Shown: piece after piece, positions 51,367 through 64,000 of the stretch
Numbering within the stretch: the stretch's first letter is position 1
How the letters are laid out: the number at the start of each line of letters is the position of its first letter
From: Clarkia xantiana subsp. parviflora
Lineage: Eukaryota; Streptophyta; Magnoliopsida; Myrtales; Onagraceae
Assembly: GCA_036873135.1 (NCBI GenBank)
Contig: JAPTYO010000012.1
Coordinates: 11,106,090-11,170,089, forward strand
Length of the DNA stretch: 64,000 nt
Reading direction: 5' to 3'
The notes under the pieces: model-generated
Databases searched by the model: none
What the model was told of the DNA's origin: nothing
Seen by the model: only the letters and a program-made list of their open reading frames with translations
Position numbers and translations under genes: made by a program

Positions 51367-54300
51367 ATGCATAATAATTAGAGAAGAAGAATTGATACCT
51401 CAATTGTCAAATACCACCGTGAATGCAACTATCACAACGAAGAAGATGAAAAAGTTAATTAAATTTATAAGTAAGACTTGAAGTAAATAAAACTAATTAT
51501 TTTATAAAGCTGTTTTAAATAAATAAAAATCTAGATTCCACATAATTTGTTGAACTTCTTTAAACGTAATATATTCCTCATTTAGAAATATAACAAAGAT
51601 TTATGTAATAGATAAAAATTCATTTAAATAGATTTATTTCAAGAAGTATACTATTTAAAATAGTTTATGGATGTAGATAACGTATAACTTATAGACACGT
51701 ATAACTTATAGACTTATAGTTTAATTCAATAAAAATTAAGAAAATATAAATTTGATAGAAAACATAACCTTAAATAAATGAAACCATTAATGTAGAATAA
51801 CAACCAACAAACCAAATGATCCTATCCAACTGCATCCATAAGAAAAGTCATCTACAAAAAGTGATAATGCAATAATACATAAATATGGAATTAATTTAGA
51901 ATTGAATGCTACGATTTATATAATAGCTACATGATAAATTAAGTAAGATACAACTTTAATGGGGAGATAAACCTTCGGCACAAAGTGATCTTAACATTAT
52001 ATTAAACCAAAATTTTGGGATAGTATAATATAACATCTATTAAATTATTATTATTATTATTATTATTATTATAAGAAAATGTATATGTATAAATAAAATT
52101 CTTACCATAAGAATGTTGTTCATGCTTATAAACTTGTTTAATTTAATCACATTAATTAATGTAATGAAAATTAATAATTTATAATTTTTTACTGAAATAG
52201 GAACAACATATATTACTATGGGTGTTGATTTTCCTAAATGCACGTGTTAATTTCTTCCAAATTTTGCATTGAATTGTTTTATTAATACAAAATATTTTTT
52301 AAATTTACAGTTACTCAGTATAATTAAATTTAATAATTAAAAAACGATAACTGAGAAAAATATTCACATGCATTCGGAAAATATCCGTCAGTTGAATTAA
52401 TATTGAAATTAGGAAGCGTTGAATAGATTACCTGAGCTAGAAGTAAAACCTCTCATCATGTGCTCTTATGTCCTGATACACACAAATAAGTAATGACTAA
52501 CTATGATGAACACAAAATAAGTGAAGATGATTTGTCAAAATAGGTATACTTATTCCGAGAATCAAAAGATTCAATTATAGCATATATACATAAATAAATG
52601 CGTGTGATTCATGTGAAGTACCTGCAGGATAGGCGTGTAAGACTATGCATAATGACGTGGATAGTAAACCTCCTAATTTACCAGTCATCATCCCGGGTAC
52701 AGTTCTCTTGTAATATATATACGAAGAACATAAGTAATTTGTTTGAGTTAATATGAAATTTGAAGATAATAAAAGTAGCTAATAAGCTAAATGAGATACT
52801 ATGAGAATTGAGAACACTAATAAAAAGAAACAAAGTAGAATGGAAAAATAAGACAGTTATGCACTTGGTTAGAGTAAGTGAATAGAATGAAGCAAACACA
52901 TAGGTGTGAACAAAGAAAATAATGGATAATGGAAATCATCCTAGACACAATAGTGTAAGACTTTTTATATCTTTGTCAATTTAGAATTTCTATCCTTCAA
53001 ATTTACAACAACTACGGGAAGTGGATCAAGACACAAATTATTTAACATATGAAAGCCTTTCTTCTTGATAAAAGAGCGATATTATCATTAAAATCTTTTT
53101 ATGTGAAATATTTCATTAGCAAAATAAGTAAAGAGAGATAAACAAACAAAAAAATAGCAAAAAGTCCACATGTGAAATGTATATTTTCTTTAACAAAAAG
53201 AAATATATATATTTTCGATTAATTAAAATATTAGATAACATAACTCTTGATGTATATATATGTATAATATTGAAAAGTCTGGATGATAGCCACAACTTCT
53301 TCATACCTTTTCAGGAGAATCTATCGGCTTTGGTGGAGAACTTAACCCACATGTTCATTTAATTCTTCCATATACTTGAGGCTCGGTCGCGGCAGAAGAC
53401 CAATAACCACAACCCCCTTTTGCTCACAACCCAAACCTTGGGTTTTAAAAACTACATGACGAAGCCAATTAAATGCAGTTGGGGGAAAAGAATTAATGGC
53501 GATGGCTATAAAGCTCTCGCATGGGATGGATCTTGAAAGGTCTCGGTGCACCTGACTGTGTAACCGGACAAATGATATGAACTCGAGAATCACAGTTTCT
53601 TGGAAGCTCATCCATAAGAGTAGTAAGACCTCCAAAGTCGAGAGTATGATTCATGGTTCCTCTGCTTGCCAATGCCTTTCCAGATCAAGTTTCGACATGA
53701 GCTGCATGGAGACACGCCTATCTAAAGAGGACATATTTGGCATGCAGCTTGCAGAGCCATTTAATGGATATCAGTTATGCACATACGTTGACACTTAATT
53801 GATGAAGCTCATTAATTTTTACATGTTTTAGAAATATGCCGACCCACAAACATTACCAAGAATACCAAACTTGCAAGAAAGCCAAAAGGATTTATGCTTG
53901 TAAAAGATTCCTAAAAATTGCTCATGAAGAGGGAACATATCTCTCATATATATAATTCACAATAAAAAAAAAAAAAAATTGTGATCACAATATATATAGA
54001 GAAATAAGTGATACAAACCCGTTGTTATAGATATACTTGACTCGTGAATAAGAAATTACTCAGACTATCGACACGTCCCTAAATCATTAAAAAAAAATAG
54101 TAAAACCAATAAATTAGTTAAGAAAATACTTCATATTACTCAAAATTAATTATTAATTATAATATATACCTCACGGGTTTAGTTATTATTATCCCAAATT
54201 CTATCCAACCTTGTTAGGCTTATCTTCCAAGAGCCAAAGATGAACTGCATATCCACCCACCCTAGCCCTGCACCAGTATATCTGCACCATCAGAACCACC

Positions 54301-55085
54301 CTAAAAAAAAAATTAGTCGTAATAAACACCTTAACTAATTAGTTAGTCGGTTATCTAACAACAGATAAAGAATTAATGCACTAATATGAATGCAATCACC
54401 CTAACTCTAAGTTAATTGATGTATAAGAAAGGAACGTGTTTGCAAAGATATATCTCTTACGTATCTCAAGCTTCAAAATATATACAAACCATAATTTATA
54501 AATCTAACAAAACATTATTCTTGGTATATATAGAATCGGTGAAGTAGGAAGCTCCCAAAAGGTAAGCCGAAGAGGGAGCCCACCTGAACGTAGAGGCGTG
54601 GATCAATTCTTAAGTTGTCTCCATACAACTCACAGCGTGCTGCCCAACTATTTGTAATCAAAATTCTACGTTATAATACCACCGCATTATTCTTGGTATA
54701 TATATATTTGTATTACCATGTTTTGCCATGAATTGTTTAGTTTAGGGTTGTTTCTTATTATATACGTTATCTTATAATTTTTGGCCGGTTTGTTCCCTAT
54801 TTTTAATAATATATTTAATACATTATTCTCTTGCTTACGTGGCGGCCTATGGTTTTCCGGAACCAAACACAATGAATTTAAAAGGAAATTTTCAATTAAT
54901 TTGTTTCTTTAAATTGCATAGAGACCAAAATAGGATATAAAAATACTTCTTAATTTTGATTCAATCAATATTATGTATCTAAATTTAGAGATCTCCTATT
55001 AAATTTCGATTAAATTAGGCAACGCTGACTGGACAAACTGTCCACGTGTCAGCTAGAGGGCTTCCGATGCCGAATTAATATAATA
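50894..55085 (-). mobile_element. Helitron A, minus strand, 5' end disrupted
   Basis: The minus-strand 3' end reads ...GTAGCTAG followed by T. Just before it TTACCC-t-GCGC-acc-GCGC-GGGTAA folds as a ten-pair hairpin with one bulge (50902-50924). Its 5' segment (54830-55085, GCTTACGTGGCGGCC...) is homologous to the 5' segment of Helitron B (56630-56885), which places its 5' end at the junction with B. No Rep/helicase ORF. Short frames at 53342-53635 (-) and 53577-53798 (+) might be captured gene pieces but are unrecognised. Confidence 0.7.
51304..51365. repeat. (ATT)n microsatellite
   Basis: About twenty uninterrupted ATT/TTA triplets. A shorter ATT tract occurs at 52046-52071. Confidence 0.97.
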
Positions 55086-56892
55086 CTAGCCACTAATCCC
55101 GCGCACCACGCGGGTAAGAAAATATAACTAAAAAAAATTAAATTTAACTTTAAAACAAAAGTTTAAAAAACTTAAGTATGTTAAATTGGAATTGAGATTA
55201 AAAAAAATAATTTGAGGATTTTCGTTGATATATTATTGAACCGTTTATCTTTTTTTAATCATTAACTTTAAAAACTGAAATATATATATATATATTATAT
55301 TATATTTATGTTACTCTGTAATAAACTTCTTTATATTATATGTATTTTATATTTATGCAGGTTTGTGTATACAATTATACTACATATATATATATTATTT
55401 TATTGTCGGTTTTATTTTTTTTATATTATATATTTATATAATGTAGTTTATTTTATATTTATAGATTGTTTGGTTAAAAATAAAAATATATAATAAAAAA
55501 TTAATATGCAACTAATAAAAAAGGAATCATTTATTTAGAAAAGTTACATTGTCATGCACGATTGATTTATCGATCGAATGCAAAACCACCTAAAAATTGT
55601 TCGATTATTAGCTTTAAACGTTTAAAAAAAAAATTTAGGCCCAACACTTACCAACAACAACCCATTAAAAAAGCATCCCAACACTCAGAGAAGCAAAATT
55701 TTACTCTAAATCTGTAATCAAAAGACATAACACAAAATTCAATTAGTTTAATGTCATATTATACTTACTAATAGTATATATATATAGAGAGAGCTTGCAT
55801 ATACATACTATATCGGTGATCATCAAAATGATCAATGAAGGCCTGCAAACTATTTGGCCAGGTTGTCTTCACTTCACCGTCTTCCTCATCTGCTTCCAAT
55901 TCCTTCATTTCCTAAAATTCAAAGTTAGATTATGTGAAATACAGTACCACTCTACAAATACAACCACACCAACAGTAAAATAGAACTTTTTTTGGTCGAT
56001 AAAGTAAAAAAAAAAAAAAACTTAAAGGCAAACAATTCTATTACACCAATGTTCAAACCTGTGAAGAAAACACCAAGAAATGAATAATAATGTGGAATAT
56101 TATTTAAATAACATATATATGGGCTGTAATAATAAATGCATATACGATATCGAATATCGTGGATGAGGTGAAGCCAATATAATCCAGTCTCTGCGAAAGT
56201 GCGAATAACTGCAACGACTTCAACGGTCTGGACAACATAAATTTTACGTTATGTAGGTTTACTACTTGATGTGAGCAAGGATATATATAGCTATGTGTGA
56301 TTAGGGTTTAGTTGTACATACATGATATATATATAGATATAGTATTGTTAGGTTGGTATTGCCCATAATATATAAACTTTTTATTTCTTTATTATTTAGT
56401 TTATTATATATTCTATTTCTACAATATATATATTTGCCTTCCATTAGTGACGTGAATTGTGTGTAGTACCCCATATGAACATTATATATATAATAATAAT
56501 AATAATAAGATAGATAATATAATAATAAGATAGATAATTTTATATAAAATTCACCGTGATTTTTTTTTAATATATTTCTTTCTAAACTTATATTGTTTAT
56601 TAAATTTTCTTTACCAATATACATTGCTTACGTGGCGGCCTATGGTCTTCCGGAGCCAAACTGTATAGATTTACTATTTAAATGGAAACTTTTAATTAAT
56701 TTGTTTCTTTAAATTGCGTAGAGACCAAAATAGGAGATAAAAATACTTCTTAATTTTTAATCAATCAATATTATGTATCTAAATTTAGAGAACCCCTATT
56801 AAATTCCGATTAAATTAGGAAACGATGACATGGCAAACTGTCCACGTGTCAGCCAGAGGACTTCCGGTACCGAAGTAATATAATATAGTAGA
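55086..56892 (-). mobile_element. Helitron B, minus strand, complete, inserted at the 5' end of Helitron A
   Basis: On the minus strand it starts TCTACTATATT after an A and ends GTGGCTAG before a T. The terminator hairpin CCCGCG-TGGTG-CGCGGG lies at 55098-55114, 8 bases before CTAG. Non-autonomous. Contains a 62-codon frame at 55795 with no recognised motif. Confidence 0.85.
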
Positions 56893-57599
56893 TATATTAA
56901 GATTAAGATTTTACTATAAAATGCTTGACCGTTTTTTTGGCTTTTGGTGCAACGTCTTTTGTATACTTTTGGTGAATACGATTTTAACTTGTACATTTTT
57001 TGTGCGTTCGTTAGTTGATAGAAAATGTTGACCGTTAAATAGTCACGTGATTTGCAAGTGACTAGCTTTAAAATTTCATTTTGTTCAGTTTAGTCATTAA
57101 ATTATTACATTATATTTTTTTTTTTATTTTGCAACTTAGCCCCTTAGCATTTTCAACTGCACCTTATGTTTAACAACTTTTGACTTTTGATCCATCTGTT
57201 AGTTGACCGTCAGTTTGACCGTTAAATGGTCACGTGACTTGCACATACCTTGCCCCAAATTTTTATTTTGTTCAGTTTAGTCCTCAAATTTATTGTCGTA
57301 ACTTTTTATTTTTGCAATTTAGCCCTAACTGCACTCTAGGACTAAATTGACCTAGCCATGATCCGGCGACCCTAACCATTGTCCGACATAATCATGGTTC
57401 GACCTAGCAATAGGTCGGACTATGGCTAGATCAGTTTAGCATTATGGTCCATTTGACCCAATTGGACCCTATGGCTAAATAGACCTAGTTATGGTCCGAC
57501 CCATGCCTAGGTCAAAGGTGTTTAGCTACTAATCCCAATCAATCCCATCTTAACCTGGAAAAAAAATCCTCCAAAAAGAGCTTAATAAGACCCTAATCA
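56893..57599. other. Unclassified repeat-like sequence
   Basis: CTTTTGGTGCAACGTCTTTTGTA and GTTGACCGTTAAATAGTCACGTGA resemble phrases at 48430-48500 and 57195-57235, so pieces of one dispersed repeat are present. No boundaries defined. Confidence 0.4.
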
Positions 57600-60500
57600 T
57601 GAAGAGAGACTATGGGCCGCTGAGTCTAGAACCAAGGGGATTAGAGAGGGGGATCGAAACACCAAGTCTTATCATCTTACTACTATTGTTAAGAGACAGT
57701 CTAACCATATTTTTTCCATTAGGCATAGGGTTAGGCATAGGGTTGGAAACTGGATTGAAGAACCCAAGGTTGTTCAAAACAGGTTTCAACAACATTTTAT
57801 AGATATCTCTTCACATCTAGTAAAGTTTACTCGGAAAGAAACGTGGAGCCTCCCATTCAATGGAGGAAAACCAATACTCATTCCCAAGAAAAATGGCTGG
57901 CTCGGCCTGTCACTATTGAGGAAGTAAAAAAGGCCACATGAGATCTGAAACCTTTTAAAGCTCTGGGGCTGGATGGATTGCACCCCACTTTTTTTTTTTT
58001 TTTTTTTTTTTTTTCCAAAATATGTGGCATTGCACTAGTGAGTCCATTTTTAATGCTATTTCATATGTTTTTAAAACTAGCACCATCCATCCTGGTTGGA
58101 ATGAGACTCTCCCGTGTCTTATACCCAAATGTCGGGTATCTGAGACTGTGTTTCACTTTCGTCCTATTGCACTTTGAAATTCCATTTATAAATTTTTCTA
58201 AAAAATTCTAGTGAATCGGATAGGATGAAGGAGCTTATTTCTCATTTTTGTTCTAGCTTCATTCCAGGTCGTAGAGATGCAGATAATGTGGTGATGCTCA
58301 GGGAGGTGCTCCATTTTTCTAAGAAAAAGCAGGGGAAGAAAGGTTGCATGGTTCTAAAAATAGATTTGGAAAATGCTTTTGATAGACTTGAATGAGATTT
58401 CATTAGAAGAACTTTATTTTTTTTCAAATTCCAAAATAACTTGATGTCATTGATTATGAATTGTGTCTCTTCATCTTCCATTAACCTTTTGTTTAATGGG
58501 AGCAAGCTGGATGATTTTACCCCATCTAGAAGTATTAGGCAAGGATATCCTATATCGCCCTACATCTTTATAATTTGTATGGAATATCTTACTTTCCTTA
58601 TTGACGAGGAGGTGGTGAATAATAGGTGGGTTGGTATTAAGGTGGGGAGGGGAAGCATTCCTCTTACTCACCTTTTTTTTGCGGATGATCTGATTCTTAT
58701 GGCAGAGGCAAGCACTAGAAATTGTGAGTGCATCCAGTCGGTTCTTAGAAATTTTTACAACATCTCGGGTCAGAAAATAAGTTTTTCCAAATCAATCATC
58801 TTTCTCTAAAAAATTCTTGACCCGAGATATAACTTGTTTTTCTGAAATACTAAACATTTAAATTGTGGATAACTTTGTCACCTACTTGGGGTTTCCTTTG
58901 GATATTTCGAATGCAAAAACAAGTTCTTTTAACTTTATTATTGACAACGTCAAAGCTAAGTTGTCTGGTTGGAGATCGTCACTCCTATCTATGGCGGGTA
59001 GAGTTAGCCTTGTGAAATCTGTGATGTCTGCTATTCCATCTTACTACATGCAATGTACAATGCTCCTTATTAGAGTTTGTAAGGATTTAGATAAGTTGAA
59101 TAGGAACTTTGTTTGGGGGAGCACTTACCAAAATAAGAAAATCCACCTCGTTGGGTGGAACTGAATCACCAAACCATTAACTTCTGGTGGACTAGGTCTC
59201 CAAACTTCTGAAATGAGGAACAACGCCCTTCTTGGAGGTTTAACTTGGAGGCTTAAGACGATTCGGGCCCCTTGGTCCGAACTTTTACTTAATCGGCTTG
59301 CTAGACAATACACATCTCCTTCTGCCCGCACCCCTTATAACTTGCGGGCTATCTAGGAAGGTTTTAAAACTCTCCAACTGGGGTTAGGGTGGATGGTTTC
59401 AAATGGTAATGATATTAATATGTGGGATGATATCAAGTTTAAAGATAAACCTTTGAAACTTTATGTTAAGGGCCCCCTTTTGGGCCATGAATATGATTGA
59501 AAAGTTAAGAATGTTTTTCAAAATGGCAACTGGAATTTGGAGTCTCTTTCTATTGTACTTCCTACATATATAGCAGCATTAATTAAAAGCATTCCATGAA
59601 GTATTTTTAATAAATTGCATGACTCGTGTATTTGGAGACTCTCTAGGTCGGGGAACTTCACCAATGCGTCGTCTTGTGAAGAACTCTCCGAGCATCTGCG
59701 TCCTCCTAGTGCATCCGACTGGGGCTGGATTTGGAAGACGCCCAATATTCCTCGAATTCAATACTTTCTGTGGCTCGGCTTCATGGGTCGACTGGCCACC
59801 ACCTAACTCCTTAATCGTATAGGGTGTAATATAAACCCTCTTTGCCTCGTGTGCTCTAACGATATTGAAAGCATTGATCATATTGCTAAGAGTTCTGCAC
59901 CTACGAGACAGTTGTGGGCAAACTGCTTTGTGCCACACAGCTTTAGTGACTCATTAAGACTGTATTTGGATGAGTGGATTAATGCCATCTGCACTGTACA
60001 AGATTGTTTTGTGCATGGTGTGGATTAGAGAACATTGTTTTCCAATTGTTGTTGGAACCTTTGGAAGAACAACAATGCTTTTGTCTTTCGAAAGAACACT
60101 TCTTTTAACAATGTGTTTAGTGTCTCTCTTACTCAAGCTAAATCTTTTCAGGAAGGTATAACACATCATGAAGATTCTAAGTCCTTCTCCACTATACATG
60201 TCAGATGGTTCAAACCAGATCATGGCTAGAAGAAACTCAACACATATGAAGCTTCCCACGGTAACTCGGGTAAAGCAAGTGCATGAGGAGTCATTTATTA
60301 CTCTAACGTGAACTGGATCTCCAGGTTTTCCAGGAACTTGGGATAGCTTTGTGGCAGAACTTTGGGCTATCTCTTGCTATTAGTTTGGGAATTAAGTCTT
60401 TCCACGTTGAGATTGATTCTTTGACTGCTCAACAACTTATCTAGGATAGTTCCCTCCCCAACTTGAAACTCATGCCGATTGTTTGGATTGCAGGAATCTC

Positions 60501-61847
60501 TTACTCCAACTACGAAAATACAAACTTCGGCACGACTATCGAGAAGCTAATTCGGTCGCATACACATTGGATGGAATTGGAATCCATCAAGAGTCAAACT
60601 TTGTTACCTATTGTGTGGAGTTTTTGACCAAAGTAAGTCTATATTAACAACCAAACACAAATATAGGCCAAGTGAACAATTATTTACACAAATAGGCCTC
60701 GCCGGGTCCGGCCAACCAGATGTAGTGACTTTCCCTATAACCCGAAACCCTAAACCCCAACCCAGAGAAGCGAGGAAAAAAAATTCCTCACTTTGCTGGG
60801 TCCTGTCACTTTTTCAGAGACTGAAAAAGTGACAGCACTCACTTTTTCAGACTCTAAAAAAGTGACAGAATAGTGCTGTCGGCAATGAGAAAGCCGATAG
60901 CCAACGGTAATTTTATATATATATTTATATATATAACCATCATCTATTTAACACAAAACAAACATATATTTCTCTCTCAAATTCAACAACTATTTCCTAA
61001 CATTACATTCAACCTTCTCAAATTTCGAAATGTTAAAAAACAATTTGAAAAAATTACAACTTATTACTTACATAATAACATGATTAACACTAGAGTTTCG
61101 TTGAATTTGAAGTTGTGAAATGGTTGTTGGATGTGAGAGAGAAATATATGTTTGTTTGATATTAAATAGATGAGGGTTATACATATGAGTAAAGTTTCTC
61201 CATGTGAAATTTCTTTTGAAAATTGTTGTGAAAGTAAGAGAGAGAAAGTTTGTGTAATACAAATGTAAAATATTACTGTGTGTCCATTCCACTTTCTATA
61301 GAAATTTCACAATAATTTTTACATTTTGTAGCACCACTATATATTAGTAAAAAAAGAAATTACTGTTGGCTGTTGGCTTCCTCATTGCCGACAGCACTAT
61401 GCTGTCACTTTTCCAGACTCTGAAAAAGTGATAGGACCCAGCGAACTGAGGAATTTTGTTTATCCTCACTTCACTGGGTTGGGGGGACCCGACGAAGTGA
61501 GAAAAAAAAAATCTCCACTTCGCCGGGTTGGGGCGAACTGGCTTATAGGGAAAGTCACTACGCCGGGTTGGTCGGACCCGGCGAGGCCTGTTTGTGTAAG
61601 TAGTTGTTCACTTGGCCTATATTTGTGTTTGATTGTTAATACAGACTTACTGTGGTAAAAAACTCTATTGTGTGCCTCCGAAAGAAGTTAGATTTTGTAT
61701 TTTGAAAGATATTGTTGATGCTTATGAACTTCGTTTAATTAATTGTAATGACTAATATTTTTGAACTTTGTTAAACCGATTTTTGTTGAGTTGGTGCAAC
61801 CTTTTGTTGTAGTAATATATTCCCCTTTCTACCTAAAAAAAAAAAAC
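57600..61847 (+). pseudogene. Decayed L1-type LINE ORF2, interrupted by a foldback element
   Basis: RT fragments read in shifting frames: KPFKALGLDGLHPTFF at 57950, a T28 expansion at 57987-58014, then RRDADNVVMLREVLHFS and KIDLENAFDRLE. An open stretch follows at 58441-58809 with RQGYPISPYIF (Gly-Tyr for Gly-Asp) and FADDLILMAE, then 58865-59164 (YLGFPLDISNAK...NFVWGSTYQNKK). A zf-RVT remnant (WGWIWKTPNIPRIQYFLW, CNINPLCLVC) lies around 59720-59860 and RNase H pieces up to 60620. In-frame stops (TGA at 58393, TAA, TAG) and frameshifts are frequent. The 3' UTR resumes after the foldback insertion and ends in A12 at 61836-61847. Confidence 0.85.
60632..61651. mobile_element. Foldback (near-palindromic) element in the LINE 3' end
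   Basis: AGTAAGTCTATATTAACAA at the left is inverted at the right (AGACTTACT end). The arms pair through GGCCTCGCCGGGTCCG, GTGACTTTCCCTATA, TCACTTTTTCAGA, GCTGTCGGCAATGAG and then ATATATTTCTCTCTCA, so almost the whole 1.02 kb is self-complementary around 61100. The class is unclear: I could not find a target duplication. Confidence 0.75.
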
Positions 61848-61950
61848 TTGGCTCGACTCAACAAATTGTTTCTCATGTGCAACATAGGATGGAAGGCCAC
61901 AACAAGCACACAACTCAAATGAGAGAAAAATTCACAAATCATAATTTTTA

Positions 61951-63298
61951 GGGAAAAGAACATATTTAGTGTCTCGGGTTTACCTCATGTTCGTTTGGTG
62001 TCTCAGGATTAAAGTGTTGATACAGACTGTCTCAAGTTTGAAAAGTGTTGCAATTTGGTTTTCTGTTAAATTTAGGTGTTAAGTTTAATAGACTTAGATG
62101 AAAAGACCATACTGCCACTTCCGATTTTGGCCACCCACCTCCGATTACAGCCACCCACCTCCGATTCCGACCACCCACCTCCGATTCCGACCCACCCACC
62201 TCCGATTCCGACGCACCCACCTCCAATTTCGGCCACCCACCTCCAAACGAGATGATTCCGGTCTATTCCGACCCGATTCCAGCCGATTATGGCCGATTAC
62301 GGCCCGATTCCAGCCGATTCCGGCCGATTTAGGGTTCCGACGGTGAAGCAGCTGACCTGATTTAGGGTTTAGGGTCCGGCGGTGGAGCAGCTTACCTGAT
62401 TTAGGGTTTAGGGGTCGACCAATTACGGCCTATTCCGGCCGATTATGGCCTATTCCGGCCGATTCCGGCCTGATTCCGGCCAATTCCAGCCAATTTAGGA
62501 TTCCGGCCGACTTAGGGTTCCGACCGATTTAGGGATCCGGCGGTGGAGCAGTGGACCTGATTTAGGGTTTAGGGGTAATTTGGGCATTTTCATTTAATGA
62601 GTGTTAAGAAATAAACTTTATGAAGTTTGCTCCATGTTCGATTTTGGTGTCTGAAATTTAAAATGTTAAAATGGACAGTCCCATGTTTCATTTTTGTTGA
62701 AATTTAGTGTCTCGGTGTGATTACTTTAGAGAAGCTAATCCCGACGAAGCCGACTGTCAAATAAGAGCTCTCATGCACGCTTCCTTCTCGTCACCTTGCC
62801 AGGATTGTCACTTAAGAAGGTGGCCACATCCGCCCAAGTAAATCTCGCTCTATTGTCGCTGAAAATCACTATACAACACTCTGCTGGAAACCTTTTCTTT
62901 CGGATGTCAAGTTTTAGAAGAAATTTGGGAATTTTATAAAAAGTAAAGATTGATGAATTATGAGGGGGTGAATCAATGAAAATGTTTGAAGGGAGAGGAA
63001 AAAACGCGCGTATACACCAAATTTCAATAAAAATGAATCATGAGATAGTCAATTTCAACATTTTAAACTTCAGACACCAAATCGAACATGAAGCAAACTT
63101 CAGACAGTTTATAGGTTCTTAACCCTCATTTTTATTTGATCATGTGCTGGTCACATAACTGAATTCTATTAAATTTAACCTCAAAATTTGACGGAGACAA
63201 CAAATAGCGACACTATTCAAACTTGGGACAGTATAAGTACGCGTCAGACACCAAACTGAAACACGAGGTAAACTTGAGACACTAAATAGTTCTTTTCC
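61951..63298. mobile_element. Mutator-like element with a nested MULE
   Basis: Exact 9-bp duplication TAATTTTTA at 61942-61950 and 63299-63307. Ends GGGAAAAGAACATATTTAGTGTC and, inverted, GGAAAAGAACTATTTAGTGTC. The core 62130-62580 has 19-20 bp repeats (CGATTCCGACCACCCACCT) and TTTAGGGTTTAGGG/GCCGATTCCGGCC tracts; the ORFs over them are artefacts. Confidence 0.92.
62599..63125. mobile_element. MULE nested inside the 61951-63298 element
   Basis: The left end GAGTGTTAAGAAATAAACTTTATGAAGTTTGC and inverted right end GGGTTAAGAACCTATAAACTGTCTGAAGTTTGC are related to the host element's own ends. Flanks TCATTTAAT and TCATTTTTA are a weak 9-bp match (7 of 9 at best). Confidence 0.65.
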
Positions 63299-63392
63299 TA
63301 ATTTTTATTTTGTTTGAATAGATGGAGTACATTCCTACGCCAACTTCAGAATCTGCATTTTTGCAAAACAGGGATTGAAGTATTTGACAAAA

Positions 63393-63844
63393 TCATGGCT
63401 CAGGTTGCATCTTCTCACATTCATCTCGAATCGAGCTGAAGAGAACAGACGAGAGGTATCGCTCGCCAAAGCTCGGGAACACAACCTGCACACCAGCAAC
63501 TGCAAAGTTTCAGAATATTGGCTTGCGATGCAGGTCTTATTTTGTTCAATTATAATAGACATGCATACCGCAATCAGTTTCCCAGCGTTTTCAGGTCTCT
63601 TTGCCACTTGAATTGCAGCAAGAGCTGCTGCACCGGAAGATATTCCCACCTATGAACCAAAAATCATTTCAACATAACTATTCTTATAAGCCTTTTTGTT
63701 ACGTCCCCAGTGAATGTGGGTTTAGGGAGCTTTTAAATCTTTATTCAACGTTTGAAAATTAAGAGGGAGAGGAGTAGGACTAACCAACAAGCCTTCCTGT
63801 AGAGCCAACTGCTTTGCAGTTTCAACAGCGTCATCACTGGAAAC
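63393..63844 (-). CDS. OASTL: Cysteine synthase (O-acetylserine (thiol)lyase), C-terminal exons, partial
   Basis: PLP enzyme of the last step of cysteine biosynthesis (O-acetylserine plus sulfide). Three exons on the minus strand, all phase 0. 63785-63844 ([20 protein letters not shown], 20 codons) and 63569-63649 ([20 protein letters not shown]..., 27 codons) are followed by 63393-63485 ([16 protein letters not shown]...ECEKMQPEP, stop at 63393-63395). Introns are [12 protein letters not shown] is the phosphate/PLP-pocket loop and SFGERYLS the conserved C-terminal block of the beta-substituted alanine synthase family. The N-terminal exons, including the PLP lysine, lie beyond 64000. Which compartment isoform this is cannot be told from this part. 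Confidence 0.93.
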
Positions 63845-64000
63845 CTGTGCAAATGATTTAAACATTGTGAGTCGAGATCCGAAAACGTTCGCATTTTCCC
63901 AAAGTAATCCAAAGATGAATCATGCAAATTATATGCTATGGCAACATCAACTCAATCCACCCAAATTAAATGTCCCAGTGCTGCTCAATATAAATGTATT
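63845..64000 (-). other. Intron of the cysteine synthase gene at the window edge
   Basis: AT-rich sequence upstream of the VSSDDAVET exon with an acceptor TTTGCACAG. The preceding exon is not reached. Confidence 0.6.

Noticed and set aside
62098..62346. 82-codon Pro/Arg-rich ORF
   Set aside because: Product of the 19-20 bp repeats in the MULE core.

Overview
This is nuclear DNA from a flowering plant, most likely a eudicot. It has spliced genes with GT-AG introns and TATA boxes, AT-rich intergenic DNA, and a plastid-targeted stearoyl-ACP desaturase. Its transposons belong to plant families: Ty3 Tat/Ogre, L1-type LINEs, hAT and Mutator-like MITEs, and Helitrons. I could not name a species. 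Only three protein-coding genes are convincing: the desaturase (39176-41688, +), a four-span membrane protein (42490-43053, -) and the 3' end of a cysteine synthase gene (63393-63844, -, running off the right edge). A fourth locus (about 44890-50050, +) looks like a spliced host transcript with a short His-rich ORF. It carries at least seven copies of a box C/D snoRNA-like RNA that I cannot match to a named family. I consider it the most interesting part of the window.

Layout. 1-12276: an old Tat/Ogre-type Ty3 element on the minus strand (DUF7745-like ORF, leader repeats, tRNA-Arg-type primer site, LTR). A second Tat element (2503-12118) sits inside its LTR, flanked by an exact AACAC duplication. 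The inner element has an open 1284-codon pol, has lost gag, and carries two satellite-like arrays and an antisense gene with its own TATA box. 12277-12784: a LINE RNase H tail. 14183-17916: a hAT MITE holding two Mutator-like insertions, one of which holds another hAT MITE. 17981-23694: more hAT and MULE MITEs. 24112-25060: four tandem copies of a first-exon-like unit behind a TATA box. 25817-27845: a complete Helitron. 29212-33655: hAT-like MITEs. 34469-37582: a copia LTR fragment with a nearly intact L1 ORF2 inserted in it.

38343-44875 is the genic island: a MULE MITE abutting the desaturase promoter, the desaturase, the convergent membrane-protein gene, and a MULE MITE upstream of the RNA host locus. 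50894-56892: two Helitrons of one family in tandem, both minus. About 57600-61847: a decayed LINE carrying a foldback element. 61951-63298: a MULE with a second MULE inside it. The cysteine synthase gene closes the window.

Most element boundaries were set by reading terminal inverted repeats and target-site duplications (TSDs) directly. Family names come from general knowledge of TSD length and terminal motifs, not from a database search.
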